In this document: in pieces, positions 26,080-38,535 of the stretch
How positions within the stretch are numbered: position 1 is the first letter of the stretch
Layout of the letters: every line of letters starts with the position of its first letter
The notes under the pieces: model-generated
Told to the model about the DNA's origin: nothing
Databases searched by the model: none
Seen by the model: the letters and a program-made list of their open reading frames with translations, nothing else
NCBI GenBank assembly: GCA_038373865.1
Contig: JAXGGA010004686.1
Coordinates: forward strand, 21,533-85,532
Source of the DNA: Uloborus plumipes
Lineage: Eukaryota > Arthropoda > Arachnida > Araneae > Uloboridae
Length of the DNA stretch: 64,000 bases
Direction of reading: 5' to 3'
Position numbers and translations under genes: made by a program

Positions 26080-27570
26080 TCTGCCTTTTCAGACCTTGTT
26101 AAAAGGAATGGCCATCTCCAATTTCTCCTTACGGCACTCCCCTTTAAAAGAAATAAATTCTTTGCCCTCCTTATCTGCTTTTTCCCAGACCCTCAGACAA
26201 CCACTTATGCGATGCTCCTCCTCTCCTCCTGCGAATCCTAGCTGAACGTGGAACGAAATTCTCAGAATTCATTGTCAACTGTCTGCCCCTTATTTACTGA
26301 TACGCGGGTGGTCTTTTGTCGCCCCCCCCCCCCCCGCGCACTTTCCGCAAACGAGAATTGTCACCTGGTTTTCGTGAAGCGATTTTTATCGGTTCAGTGA
26401 TTCTGTTAGCTTGCTGCCTTGCTCCACAACGGGACCGATGAGAACATTAAAGTCTAATAAATGACGGAAGTTGAATGCTAGTTTGTCTTTGTCTTGGACG
26501 TTGCCCTTTTTAAATGTTTGCTCTTTTTCTGTACTTTAGTAAAGGAACTTATATAAATAGTGCACATTGCCTATTATTTTCTAGAATATCCACTTAATGT
26601 TTTGGATCCCAGGTAGAGTCGCTTTTTTCACTTAAAGTTTCGTTTTCCCTCCATTGCTGACTTAAAGTTTCTTTTCTTAATAAATGGTTAGTTAAAATCA
26701 ATTTTTTTTTGAATGGAGAAGTTTGTTTTGCAGAGTTAAAAGGAACATTCTCGCTTTTTAATGCTTTTCATAAGAACGCTTTTTTCTTTCTATATTTGAT
26801 GTTGCATTTTTCATGTTTAGAACATCAGAGATAAAGTTTCAAGAAACGATGAAGTTGTTCTTTTTAATGAGGTGGTTATAATCTATTCTCTTTTGGTCCC
26901 TATTTTTTTAATTGATCACTCTTTTGTCGTCTTTTTTTTTTTTTTTTCATTACATTCTTGTTGAGAACCCTGTAACCTCTTTGCTGCTCCTCCTCCTTAA
27001 AAAAAAAAGTGGAGTTAGCTCAAATGTAAGTAAGCTCAAAATGAGATCATCATAATATTCAAATTATGTTTAAGAAGCATATAGTATATTTGAAAATATC
27101 CTTAACGATTTCCTGAGAAAAAAAATATTTCAATAAAATATTAAACACTGAATAAGTAACAAATTTTAACAATGACATCCAAATTTCATATTTATGTATG
27201 ATATTTCTTTCTAATATAAAAACTAAATTATAAATATAATGCTTCAAATTTTGTTCTGTTAATCCATAACGTGTATTTCTGTTACAAAGGAATATTAAAT
27301 TAGTTTATCTTGTTGTAAAGAGATGGAGCACATATAGTAACAAAACTAAACTGTCAGGCGCAGTAAATGCATTTTTTTCCATCAAAAAGTATACACAAAA
27401 TTCCAAAATTCTCGAACGATGATAATGGCTGTTAATGGGCAATATGAGAGTTTTCACATTTCCCATTACGTACACCATATTCAAGGATTCAAAAACGCAA
27501 ACGTTCAATTTCAAACCATTTTCAATCTAAATTGCTTATCTGACTGCTGGGCATGGGCAGCTTTATAAAG
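26080..27570. other. Non-coding stretch
   Basis: No gene was recognised. A poly-C run occurs near 26322-26335 and a T run near 26932-26947. The 26340-26470 block is of higher complexity. The remainder is AT-rich. Confidence 0.5.
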
Positions 27571-27598
27571 AACTACATTGTTGAAAGTGCTCCTTAAA

Positions 27599-27651
27599 TT
27601 TTGCAGTAAAAGTTACTGGCATCCATGTTGCCAGTAACTTTTACTGTAAAA
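27599..27651 (+). repeat. Near-perfect 23-bp hairpin with 7-base loop
   Basis: The arm at 27599-27621 pairs with 27629-27651 across the loop TCCATGT. All 23 positions pair, one of them as G-T. The arm contains AGTAAAAGTTACTGGCA. Such a structure could be processed to a small RNA if transcribed, but it is also common inside MITEs. Confidence 0.85.
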
Positions 27652-27714
27652 TCCAATTTTGCTGTAAAATTTTAAGGTAGAAAAAAAAGAGATATAAAAA
27701 GCATGAAATGCGAG

Positions 27715-27790
27715 CGGTAAGTATCGAACGTAGAACCTTATGTTCACTGACTGGTTTTGCTATCCACTGTACCAAAAGGGACACATCTAG
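27715..27790 (-). repeat. tRNA-derived SINE-like promoter segment
   Basis: On the minus strand an A-box-like TGGTACAGTGG (27764-27774) is followed 33 bases later by a B-box-like CGTTCGATACT (27720-27730). The spacing fits an internal RNA polymerase III promoter. There is no complete cloverleaf, so it is not a functional tRNA gene. Confidence 0.5.
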
Positions 27791-27960
27791 TGAACAGAAG
27801 CAGAGTGATAAGTGTTTCGCAGTCACGGGGTGTATAAATTGGAACTGTAATCGTTTATTTTTCTTGGTACAATTTACCGTAAAAATTTTCAGTTCTGTAA
27901 ATACTATATTTTGCAGTAGTATTTCCCATAAAAGTTTCCTGAATTTTTAACAGTGTAGTT

Positions 27961-29419
27961 GAAGAAAAAGAACGACATTTATTTAAATTCAAAAATACAT
28001 GTTCATTTTGTTTGGCAAACCGCAATTTAAACAGTAGATCAATCCCTCTACTAAATACTAGATAAACATTTCCAGTGTCATGTTTTATAAATTATCAAAT
28101 ATCATTCAATAATTTATCCATTCTACACGTAATGCATGTGCACATTTTAAGTTTATTTCATATGAATCCTTCACTTCAGCATTTACGAGCGCGTCGATCT
28201 GAACGTAACCCCCCATTAGTTTTTCAGTTCCTGAATGTAATTCGTTCCGTTAATTACTTCTTTCACATTGCGAGACTGTAACTTGACAATTATGAAACAC
28301 CTGAGTCTTCTGTTGTTAAGGAATTTTCTACCCTCCAGTCGTGGAAAATTTATGAGGTGATAAAATTTCACCAATGGTGCGCGACAAAAAAAAAAGTGCA
28401 GTTGGCATTGGTATTCCACTACGGTGAACCTCAGTCGGAGGTGTTTATGAGGAAAATAAAATAAAATAATTACTCCAGGAGTAAATATGAACTACTTAAG
28501 CGGTTTAACATCAGCAGAAGAAATGAAATAATGACTCAGCTATAGCAGGAATCTTATGGAAATTATAGGAAATAGGAAACTGGTGGCAAATTAAAGATTT
28601 TGGTCTGGGATACGTTGACGTTATAAAAAAATAGTGTCTTCAGGGCAGCTTCAAATTTTAAAGGAGTGTATGAAGCTAGTTTCTTATCTATTTTAACAAA
28701 TTTAAATACATGAACATACATTTTAAAAATAAGTAACTTTTTAACTGTCACGTCCGTTGAAGTAAGAAAAATTTTGACAACACCATATCCTTGAATTATT
28801 AGCGGTATTGTAACCATTATTATTATTTTTTTTTTTTCATGCGAACACGACACGCCGAATACTGTCAGCGACGTAAGCTTCATTTGTTAGACTTGTTTCT
28901 GGATTGAAAAAAAGCTGCAGAATTTTTATAAAATGGCTTCATTTAATTTTCAGATTGCAAACATAGAAATCTGCAGAATTTTTGAAGAAAATTTATCCTC
29001 TTTGACTACCACCCCGCTTTATGCTAGATAGCTGAAAGTTTAAATTGGCTTATGAGTACTCTCTCCTCAGACAAATATTTTTTAGTGCAGTCAGCATTAA
29101 AAAACTCTTGGTTTAATAGGCTTTTTGCCCTTAATTTGTTATTAACTTACTAGGACTGCCAACGTGGCTTGAGGACAAGGTTTCTTATTGGAGGGAGGAT
29201 GGCAATGAACTTTTTTTGCTAAATACGTTGACGTGGATGATCTTTGCTAATGTACACCAAGGCTTTTTTATTTTTAAATTGATTACTCCTAATCCACAAA
29301 CTCATTAAATTTAAACGGCTGAAGGATCCTTTCATGTCAATCCCTCAAAAGAATACTACAAAGGAATTCTTCATCAAATTCTCAACAAAATCTTTTCAAA
29401 TTTGCGTTGCTATTCAACT

Positions 29420-29465
<46 letters not shown>

Positions 29466-30840
29466 ATAAAACGCCAAGCGGTTCATCCGCGAAATCAGGT
29501 TCAGGAAACAACTACGGTCCATTCTTCAGATATTTCCCCCTGAAGGAAGAAAAAAAAACGCGAAACGAGAAAAGGCCAAGCCACGAACTAGAAAGAGTAG
29601 TTCTGTGAGGGTGGCTGAAATCACGTGAGTGCAGGTGTGTGTACGTGCGCGGGGGGAGGCGTGTTCATCCACGAATTCCTCCAGTTGGTGCCGTACGCTG
29701 CGGACAATCGCGGAAGGAAAGAGTTCCCTCGTAGAAGGTTATTTTGTTTGTTATCTTGCCACTTAATTTTTTAAACCCTCCTTTTTCCGCGCATTAATAA
29801 CTCTCTCTCTCTCACCTAAGATCCGGTCTGTTCCCATACCCTAACCAAGTCGTGTTCACCCACACTCACTCCGCCCCCAGCCTACGCTTTGGCAGAAAGA
29901 GAAAGAAAAAAAAAATCGGAAATCACGATTTAGTTGCCCGAACTCGTTCTTTTCTACTTTCAAGTTTACTCGTTTTTATTAAGGTTATTATTATTTCTTT
30001 TATTACTCTGGTGTGGTGGCAACTGACCAGTCGCTGAGCTAAGTAATTTGGAGACAGGTGGCTTCATTAATTCAAATTTAAACAAAATGAAGCACAAATT
30101 CGCGATGTAATGAAAATACTTGTGTTTCGAAGCTGAGCTTTTCAGACATGTTTATGTCCGTCCACTAACTTCAAGTTTATATCATAGAGCATTTTATATT
30201 TTCAAATTGTCTCTTTTTCATGCTGTTGAAAAGTCTGTTAGACGAAGGGGAAAAAAGTCCTGTTGTTAAAAATATACTTTTTTTTCCTTCTTTTCTTTCT
30301 TTTTATTTTTTTTCCTTCCTTTATTTTTTTTTAATTTTAATTTTTATTGAGAAATCTACAAACTTTTGATATTCTACTTTAGAGCTGATGATCCTTTAAA
30401 GATTAAGAAATATTTTCCTTTTTTACGTGAAAGAAAGGTAGATGGAATTAATGTCTAAATTTTACAAGAAAAATTGAAGAATATGGTAATGTCGAAATAA
30501 GTACGTTGAGTCTTGATTTTGTGTTTAAAGTGCTCAATTATGTGTATTTAGTGCTCAGTTATTAAGTTCAGTTTAGTGCTCAGTTATCAATCCCTTTATT
30601 AAGGCTAGTTTTTTCGCATTTCCCCTAACAAACTTCTCTCCCCCTGATTTTTTACTCCTATCGTCATAATTTTTATTATCTGCAAATAATTTAACATTTT
30701 ACTAGGAAACAAAATGCATAATTGGAGAAAAGAAATATTTCTTTTAGAAAAGCTGAAAAAAAAAAAAAGGAAAATGTTAAATGTATGCCATAACCTGGAT
30801 CCAAAGCATAATTAATTGGCCATTATGTGATTAAATCGAA
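27961..30840. other. Non-coding stretch with long A run
   Basis: No gene was recognised. It holds an A run of about 41 bases at 29423-29463 followed by a GC-richer block (29470-29760), a TC run near 29802 and T-rich tracts at 30280-30345. The block 30780-30840 has several TAAT/ATTA words. Confidence 0.5.
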
Positions 30841-31490
30841 TTGTCGCACCATGCTAAAATTACGAATGTGAAAATTGGCACTTTGCAGGAGAGCCAAAAC
30901 ACTGAATATAATTTTTTCCCACCTGACGCGTTTGGTTATTTTCAATTTTCAAATTTGCATAGATATCTTTAAGTGTAAAACTATCTTTCGAAGTTTTCAT
31001 TTTAATTTTGATTATTTGTAAAATTATCAATTATAATTGTTTAAAAATATTCGCTACTTTACCAAAATGGACATTTTTTGCCGAAAGTCACTGAATTGAA
31101 GGTAAAGTATCGAATATGAAATTTCATTTGCAATGAAGTTTCATGGCATTCATTTTCGATACTTTACATCTGGGATACAAAATTGCTTTAAAAATTATTA
31201 ATAATGGATGAAAAAAATAAAAAAAAGTTTTTTTTACTAGGAAAAACTTTTATTGAATGCAAGATAAGTCGATAAATCCTATAAATAATGTAAACTGTTG
31301 AATATCATATTCGTAAATATAGCATAACTTATTGGGCAAAGCTGTGAATTCGTAAAAATGACATTGGCGTACGACCATCTGACAGATTCATCATTTTACC
31401 AGTAGGTAGCCCTTTTTTAGTACTACGAAAAACCATCGAACTTGAAAAACGTGATTTTTCACATTCGTTATTTTACTATGGTGCCGACAA
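30841..31490. mobile_element. Element with about 35-bp terminal inverted repeats
   Basis: The left end TTGTCGCACCATGCTAAAAT (from 30841) continues with TACGAATGTGAAAA. The right end (31455-31490), read in reverse complement, gives TTGTCGGCACCATAGTAAAA then TAACGAATGTGAAAA. That is one gap and about four mismatches over 35 bases. In the centre, GTAAAGTATCGAA (31102-31114) is exactly inverted at 31155-31167. No target duplication is evident and there is no coding capacity, so the superfamily is unknown. Confidence 0.75.
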
Positions 31491-34400
31491 ATGAACTAGT
31501 CATAATATGAATATAGAAATGTTCATAATGAAAAAATATTGTTTTTTAATATGTTAATCAAGCAAAAGAAAATTAGTATTTTCCTATCCTGACATGTGTC
31601 TAGCCTAGATACTTTTTGTTAAATTTCCGGAATTTGACAAAAATAATTAAATTGTACCATCATGTTATAATTTAACACGCCACGAAATCATTCAAACTTA
31701 TGGATACCTTCGTTTGGCAGTGATTGTGCCATAAATTAGACAGATTCCTAGAAATATTCCTGTGTAAAAAAGATACTGTCTGTTGGATCAATTTTATAGA
31801 AACTATTGATATCCTAACTCCACTGCATGTGTATACATTTATTATATCTACCCAAAACAATTACTTCTAAAATTTGTATTTTCGTAGTAATAGTCTGTCT
31901 TGTCTTCTTATTCTTACTAAGTTACAAAAATGCCTAAGGGTAAAACAAAAAATAGCTAGTTTAGTTTTTGTAGAATTGCACAATCGTTGCCATTTGGTGG
32001 TGGGGAAACTTTGTATAGAATAATTATTTCCTGATCTTAACAACGTCATGGAGAGAAATGTGTTTCCAGACGAGAAATCGTTTGGTTGAAGTCCTCATTT
32101 ATTTGTTACATATTTTAATTAATCGAAATAGTTCACCGTCTGTACTTTTCATTTAGTTTCAAACAATCAAATCAATAAATATCTATTATTTTTTCAAAGT
32201 AACAAGTTCGTTTTCAGCAATTTTTTGCGTAATGCTAATGCAGCGACACATATAAATGTTTATTATGATATCGAATATGTTTTTGGGCTTGAACTCTCTT
32301 TTTATTTTATTAGTCTTAAGTACTATTTTTATACTCTAAGCGTTCATAACATAGGAAGTAACGAATATCTATTGTAATAGATTTTTATACACAATATTTT
32401 TTATGCTTTGTAAAAAAAAAAAAGGATAATAATAATAATAATAATAAAATAAGATGTTTCTATTATTACTTGTTAATGGTGCGAATGATAGGCATTTATC
32501 TGTGTGGGAAAATAAACAAAACGGATATTAGTTTTTTTAAAAAGCGCATTTTACACTTTTTGTGGTCAAGCGAAAAGAGGGCAAGACATAAATAGAAATA
32601 ATCAGATTCAGCTGCCATTCCTGCTAGCAGCAAATTTGTTTAAAAAAAAAGAGAAGAGAAGAAACAAATATGCTTCTTAAATTAAAGACAACGGAACAAC
32701 GAATCCAAAGGGAAAAAATGGTTAAAAGTTGTGTGTTCCATGTTCCGTGACATGACCGTTGATCCTGAGACTTATTCTGGATGTAGATTCATGTGCAAGG
32801 CAGAACTGAAGCTCATAGTCTTCGAAAGTTGTTCGCTGTTCCATTTAGAATAGACAGAACAACTGCCCATTGTTCGTGTCCAATTAATCCTTTCTTCCGC
32901 CAAATACAGCCCTTCTTTGTCTCTCTTGTGTCTTTTTCAGTACAACATTTCTGAGTTCGAATGAGCCGATATGTGGATTCTTGTTTCAAATATTCTTTAG
33001 AATGCTTTGTTATGCTCGGCTGAAAAGCGATTTTCGTGGTTCATTGGTGGCTGATAATTGCCTGCGGGAATAGTGCTAGCCGTGAAATGTCTACATGCAT
33101 GTCACAAAAAAAAAAAAAAAAAAAAATCTGAGTTTCGAAATTACGGTAAACTCTCGATTATCAGTGGAATAGATTTGTGCGGTAATCTGCAAAATATGCA
33201 AGAAAAAAAAAGATTTTTTTTTCCTATTTCCTATTGCAATGCATAATGTATATCATATAGTCAAGAAAAAATATTTCTAAATTGTTACTTTGAAGTCCTC
33301 GCCTTTTCTTCCCATAAATCTAGCACTCCTATCTAGAATCAATCCTTTCCAGAACATATTTAATTACAAAAATGTTTCTAGGAAACGCTTTATACCCCGA
33401 TCATTTGACATTGATGTAGAGCCCTCATTTTTCGAGAAAAACCTCAGTTTGGTCCAACATCAAAACGTTGCTTTTTAATCAATGAACTTGTACACTTCAA
33501 GGTATCATTTATTCCAACACCATTTTTTATGATTACCACCACCAGAACTGAGCAAATCGTGATCAGACATAATGGAGCAGAAGCGTAATACCTCCCCCTG
33601 CCCCATCTTATTCCCATTTTCCATTAAATCTCTTCATGGAGTGACATGAGTTTTGCGAGCCCCTCCCAGTACACAAAGGGTAACATCTCTTCTTTTACGA
33701 AATCCACTCTCAACTCGGGTTTTGTGTTAATATCTTTTCCCTGAAACGTGATACGATCAGTTTCAGGAACGAGCGACGCCATGATGAATGGATTCGCCCA
33801 TTATGGGAATTGCTCCACTTCCGTGTCATGCGCAGAAAGAAATAAAGGGACCGTTCAAGGGAATTATGTTCGAGAGTCTAAATTCAGATGTCATTACACT
33901 AGTTATTGCTGTTGCTTCTTCTTGGAAATCTGGACAGAATGTTATTTTAATGTGTGCATCCCAGATGCGATTAGCATATGCTTGAAAGCAGTTTCCATTA
34001 CCATAATCTCCATCTTTTTTGCGTTTAAAAGAAACTTACTTCTAAGTAACAAAAATCCCTGCATCTCCAAATATCGGGATTTTTCAACAACAGTTGTTTC
34101 CTTATTTATGTCTTAGTTCATGCTTTTTTTTTTTCCATGGATGATTTTATGGTAATCATGTCCATTTCTTCTTTAAATCAAAATCGCGGGCTTGTTTTGA
34201 AACAAATTGCCATGGCAAGTATATTGGGGTCAAAAGGCAACGTACCGTCGTTCCGGTACTGTTATTCCAGATATATTTCTCTTTTATAAAATGTGGCTAA
34301 TTTAAATCAGCTCTAGTTTTGATTACAACATATTCATTATTTTTATATTCCTCTAACTATTGTTTACCTGAATTTTTTTGGAACGGCCTGAAAAAACAAA

Positions 34401-34756
34401 AGGATATTCTCCTTTCAACTTAGAGCTCTTTTTTTTTACATTTCAAAAAGTCCATGTGATTTTTTGTGCATCAATGTATCTTTGCATCAAATTTGATAAA
34501 GGCCCAAGGTAAACTTTATTTGTATGAGGAACGCATACACATAAAATCAAATTCACATGCATTCATTTTTTATGCATATAAAATGATTAGTCTTCAACCT
34601 ATGCAGCAACTTCTTTTCATGATGAAAATCCGATACTTCTAAGTTTCTCTTTATAAAACTAGAGCTTGAAGGAGGCGTGTGTGATATTGTGGTTGAATCC
34701 AATTACAATATCACAGTTCACATATATCTCCAAGCACAAGTGTTAAATCCATAATG
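31491..34756. other. Non-coding stretch
   Basis: No gene was recognised. It contains an AAT microsatellite (about 32427-32447), an A run at 33103-33126 and a higher-complexity block at about 32700-33080 and 33290-33980. Open frames of up to 122 codons at 33748-34116 show no domain. Confidence 0.5.
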
Positions 34757-34802
34757 TAGGGGTCCCCAAACTATGGCCGCGGGCCGAAAGGGTCCCTCGA
34801 GC
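34757..34802 (+). mobile_element. Solitary hAT-like terminal fragment
   Basis: The words GGGGTCCCCAAACTATGG and CGCGGGCC resemble the well-known hAT terminal sequence (CAGGGGTCCCCAAACT type), here starting TAGGGG. No matching right end or 8-bp duplication was found, so only one end survives or the match is fortuitous. Confidence 0.45.
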
Positions 34803-34849
34803 GTCAATTTTTTTTTCATTACGTTTTTCATAGATTGTACGTATTCTGT

Positions 34850-35338
34850 GGGACAATAGTTGCTTTTGTTTATTCTCTCCATCTATAAAATTGGCTTTCG
34901 AGCATGCTCTCTCTATCAATAACAGTGGTTTCTGGGTATGTTCTCTCCATCACTAGCCTTAGTTTTCTCCCATGCTTTCTTCGTTAATAATATTGACTTT
35001 CGAATAAGTTCGCCCTGCTATCAATAACATTAATTTTTGGATATGCTCTCTTCATCAGTAGTATCAGCTCTCTTTTACTGCCTTCATCCATACTCTTTCG
35101 AATCATCTCTCTTCATCAATAACATTGGTTTTCGCCTATGCTTCTCTCAATTAGTAAAATGTTTTCTGCTATATTTTTTTCATTAATAAAATTGGCTTTT
35201 GAATATCCTCTCTGTCAATAACGTTTGCTTTCGGGTATGCTCTCTTCATCAATAACGTTAGTTATACAGTATGTTGAGTCTTCACCAATAACATTGACTT
35301 TCGCACATGTTATCTTCTTCAGTAATATTGTGTGTGTG

Positions 35339-35370
<32 letters not shown>

Positions 35371-35420
35371 TGTTCTCTCTTTCAGCAACATTAACTTTCG
35401 GGCATGCTCTATAACATCCT
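34850..35420 (+). repeat. Degenerate tandem repeat, 34-36 bp unit
   Basis: Units with the consensus pattern GCTCTCTTCATCAATAACAT followed by TGGCTTTCGGGTAT recur about 15 times with many substitutions and small indels. Clear copies begin near 34906, 35047, 35110 and 35240. A GT microsatellite followed by a T tract (about 35329-35369) interrupts the array near its right end. No coding frame is maintained. Confidence 0.75.
35329..35353 (+). repeat. GT microsatellite
   Basis: About 12 GT units followed directly by a run of 16 T. Confidence 0.9.
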
Positions 35421-35464
35421 CTTTCAGGTCTACGCCTTCCATTATTTTTCACATGAATAAATAA

Positions 35465-36400
35465 TATGCAATAAGGCTGCCGGTATACTGGAAGATGAAG
35501 ATATTATGAATTAAAAATGATAAAAATTAGCATAAATATTACAATATTATTCATATCAAAATCACAAAAAGCTGCAAATATATAGAAGTAATTTTACTGC
35601 TCTCTCATGGTACTTAACATGAGCAGCAACACTTGAGAAAAGAAGATAAATGCTCTATGAACACGACAAAGAATATAATTAAAAATTCTTCGATATTTTC
35701 CATCATTATTCCATGCACTTTCCCAAAGTAAAGCAAAGGTCCGGGGAACGTACTAGTGGAACTCTTCCAAAGAAAGAAGAAAAATTCCAGCATTTTATTC
35801 CTCCATTTACGGCGGCCACGTCTACGAGTAGAATAATCATTCCCTTTCCTCTCTCATGCAATCGATCCGTTACGGTCACAGCAGAGGTTGCACAACGACG
35901 AGCTTCTATTGTGGTTGCTTTTTGTGCTTCTGAACTTAATTTGTGCGACCCCAAACAAAATGAGGCGCATTGGAAAAATATTTCAGTTTCGACTATTGTT
36001 TTCCAGACCGTTTGATATCGCAACCTGCACAAAAGTCATTGCATGGAGTTACGTTTGTTCTGATGGCGGAGTTAATTGCTTGGGTAGGTTCGTTGTTGGG
36101 TTGCATCATTATTACCGAATTTACTTGCGTTAAGTCTTTTGTGGTTTTGAAAATCTAACTTTATTTCGATCAAATTTTCCCAGGGTGAAACCTTTACAGC
36201 TTTGTAAAACATACAGTAATTTGTAATTGAATGAAACGCATTGAAATAAAATAGATATGTTTTGAATGTGGTTACATTATGGACATGTACATAAATTTCC
36301 TCGATCACTTTGAATGACATGTCGAGATTAAGAGTAAAACATTTTTTCTGCCAATAATTTAACATTTTAAAACATGATTCTAATCGGGTGATAAAAGCTT
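35465..36400. other. Non-coding stretch with GC-richer block
   Basis: A GC-richer block at about 35710-36130 has overlapping open frames on both strands (100 codons plus, 108 codons minus). Neither shows a known domain, flanking splice sites or a plausible start context, so I do not call a gene. Confidence 0.45.
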
Positions 36401-36760
36401 TTCCTTTGGGCGTTGCTACAGCAGTATTTATTGATGGCATGAGAGCTTTAATATTTTAACACCAGTTTTGTAAAGTCCCAGTGTTTTTTCCTAAATTTTT
36501 ATCATCAAAGTTATTTCCACCGAGTTTGACAGCTAGAGCTATCACTGGCCATCACTGACACATTTATTCAAATAAAGTTGTTTCCTTTGAGTGGTGCTAC
36601 AGCAGTATTTTTTGATGGCATGAGTGCTTAAATATTTTAACACCACTTTTGTAAAGTTCTAGCTTTTTTTTCTAAATTTTCTATCACCAAAATTATTCCC
36701 ACCCAGTTTGAAAACTAGAATTATCACTGGACATTGCTAACACATTTATTCAATTTTTAA
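36401..36760 (+). repeat. Tandem duplication, two 181-bp units
   Basis: TTCCTTTGGGCGTTGCTACA (36401) recurs as TTCCTTTGAGTGGTGCTACA (36582). GCAGTATTT (36421 and 36602), TTGATGGCATGAG, TATTTTAACACCA and CATTTATTCAA follow at the same 181-182 base offset. The units are clearly related with moderate divergence. Confidence 0.9.
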
Positions 36761-38078
36761 GTTGCTTGTTCTCAGCGGTTGGATGTAGCTGTCATTATTG
36801 AAACCAAAAATCCACTGCCATTGAGTTTATCAGTTTGTAATTCTATGGATTGTGTGTGCTACTCTTTAAAACTCGATCGTACTTGTTGTTGAACTTTGGT
36901 TTCCTGCGATCTGAACTGTGACCATTCAACGTTTTCAGGTAGTTTTAGCTGGAGGGTTAATGACCAGGTATCCTCTCGACTAATACAATCTAACCTTTCC
37001 CAGATGGTTCAGTAATTGTGAAGCAATATAAATGAAATGCCACTTGGATCTCTATTTTAAAAAGAAACAAAATGAAAAAAAAAAGTTCATCTTATTGAAA
37101 GAAGATTTTGTGTTAAACCACGATTTTGAACTTTTTAAACAAGTGCGTATTGTATGCATATAACAGAATCGATCACTAGTGCCAGTTTTGTCTTTGCACA
37201 TACGCTTCCAATGACAAATCGTGGCCCCTGCAATATTTAAGACTGCCTTAACGTGTAGGAGTTTTTCGACAAGGAAATGGAATTATTAGGTTGTCAGAAC
37301 GGATTTGTAATAAAATATGCAAATATCAAAAGAAACCTTTCATTTAATATGTTATCGTCAAAATCAAATCTTCTAAGAGAAAAAACAGGTCAAATCACTC
37401 TTCTCAAACAATGAATTGTTCAAAGCGGTTCCTTCCTAAAATACTTACAGGTCAAGATGAATTCTTCCGCAGAATATGTGAGTGCTGAATCTAATTCTTC
37501 TCAAATCAGCGATCATTAAAATGGATTTTTCTCTAACTAGCCATTGCAAAATGATCCCCTTATAAAGCATACCATTATCAAATAGATTTCTTCAAAAGCT
37601 AGCTATTGTTAAAATGTATTTTTTATAAATCAGTTTTATATATATATATAAAAGCATAAAACATTTTTTTTTTCTAAAATCATTATTGAAAAATTTCATA
37701 TTGCAATACGTTATCGTCAAACGTGAAATATCAGTATAAGTCAAGTATACGTACATATGTAATGATTGGAGGAATTGTTTATTGTTTACCGATGGACTAC
37801 TACATTCGTATAATTTTGTAACACTATTTTCATTTAATTAGACGCATTTCCTTTTCTCATTACGCTTATTAAAAAATGGAAAATCTTTAGAACGCATTGT
37901 CGTAAGTCCTCACGTGTGCTTTCTGGGTAAATAACTACTGCCTTTAATTCTAAGTAAATATCGGTAATTTCTATAAATATTCTAAGTAAATATCGGTAAA
38001 GCATCAAAGGTGTAAATATCGACTAATTTCTTTAACGAAAACAAACAAGCCGAGAGCAGTTTTTATAATACGCTTTTA
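36761..38078. other. AT-rich non-coding stretch
   Basis: No gene was recognised. A short repeated word TCTAAGTAAATATCGGTAA occurs twice about 30 bases apart near 37950-37999. The segment lies upstream of the first recognised exon and is probably intronic. Confidence 0.5.
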
Positions 38079-38345
38079 TTAGTTTTACATGGTGGGTTTG
38101 TTTGTTTGTATGTATGTAACTTTGAATAAAAGATAAAATTCACGTTCTTTACAAGTATGAAAGTAATATAGTTTTACTATTATTAATACTAAAGGCTAAA
38201 TTATACAATATGTTGATGTATTGATTATAAGTGTTTCAGTTGTTTGTATGTAACTCTGAATAAAAGATAAAATTCGCGTTCTTTGCAAGTATATATTTAA
38301 TACTATCATTAATACTAAAGGCTAAATTATATTACATGTTGATTT
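38079..38345 (+). repeat. Dispersed repeat family, copy 1 (two internal units)
   Basis: Two internal units each contain TTTGTATGTA, AACT(T/C)TGAATAAAAGATAAAA, a TTC(A/G)CGTTCTTT word and ACTAAAGGCTAAATTATA. The same series, in opposite orientation, is found at 51175-51385. The outer word TATTAGTTT(T/C)ACAT is shared at the left boundary. No coding capacity is seen and the family is not identified. Confidence 0.8.
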
Positions 38346-38535
38346 TCAGTTAGAGTATCATGAAATATAGTTTAATCTTTATTTGATTAACTTTAAAAGC
38401 GTACTTTTTAGTTTTTTTTTTAAACTATATCTCAGATTATTTTAATTTTAATTGCCATTTTTGTAATACGTTGTTTTCCACAAATGAAATTCTCGTCTGC
38501 CTATTTTTCTCTAATGAATCGTTTTCTGTTTGCAG

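Larger units (their letters stand above)
27571..27960. mobile_element. Inverted-repeat element with tRNA-like core and hairpin
   Basis: The left end AACTACATTGTTGAAA (27571) is matched in reverse complement by the right end TTTTTAACAGTGTAGTT (to about 27960). CAGTAAAA, TACTGGCA and TTGCAGTA words inside resemble the CACTG...CAGTG family elsewhere in the window. The element contains a near-perfect 23-bp hairpin (27599-27651) and a tRNA-like promoter on the minus strand (27715-27790). It may be a MITE that received a SINE, or a composite element. Exact boundaries are uncertain. Confidence 0.6.

Noticed and set aside
29423..29463. Long A run as a retrotransposon tail
   Set aside because: No upstream reverse transcriptase, RNA polymerase III boxes or target duplication were seen, and the A run may be a simple microsatellite.
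35706..36032. Overlapping open frames of about 100 codons on both strands
   Set aside because: Neither shows domains, conserved motifs or splice sites. Both probably reflect local composition.
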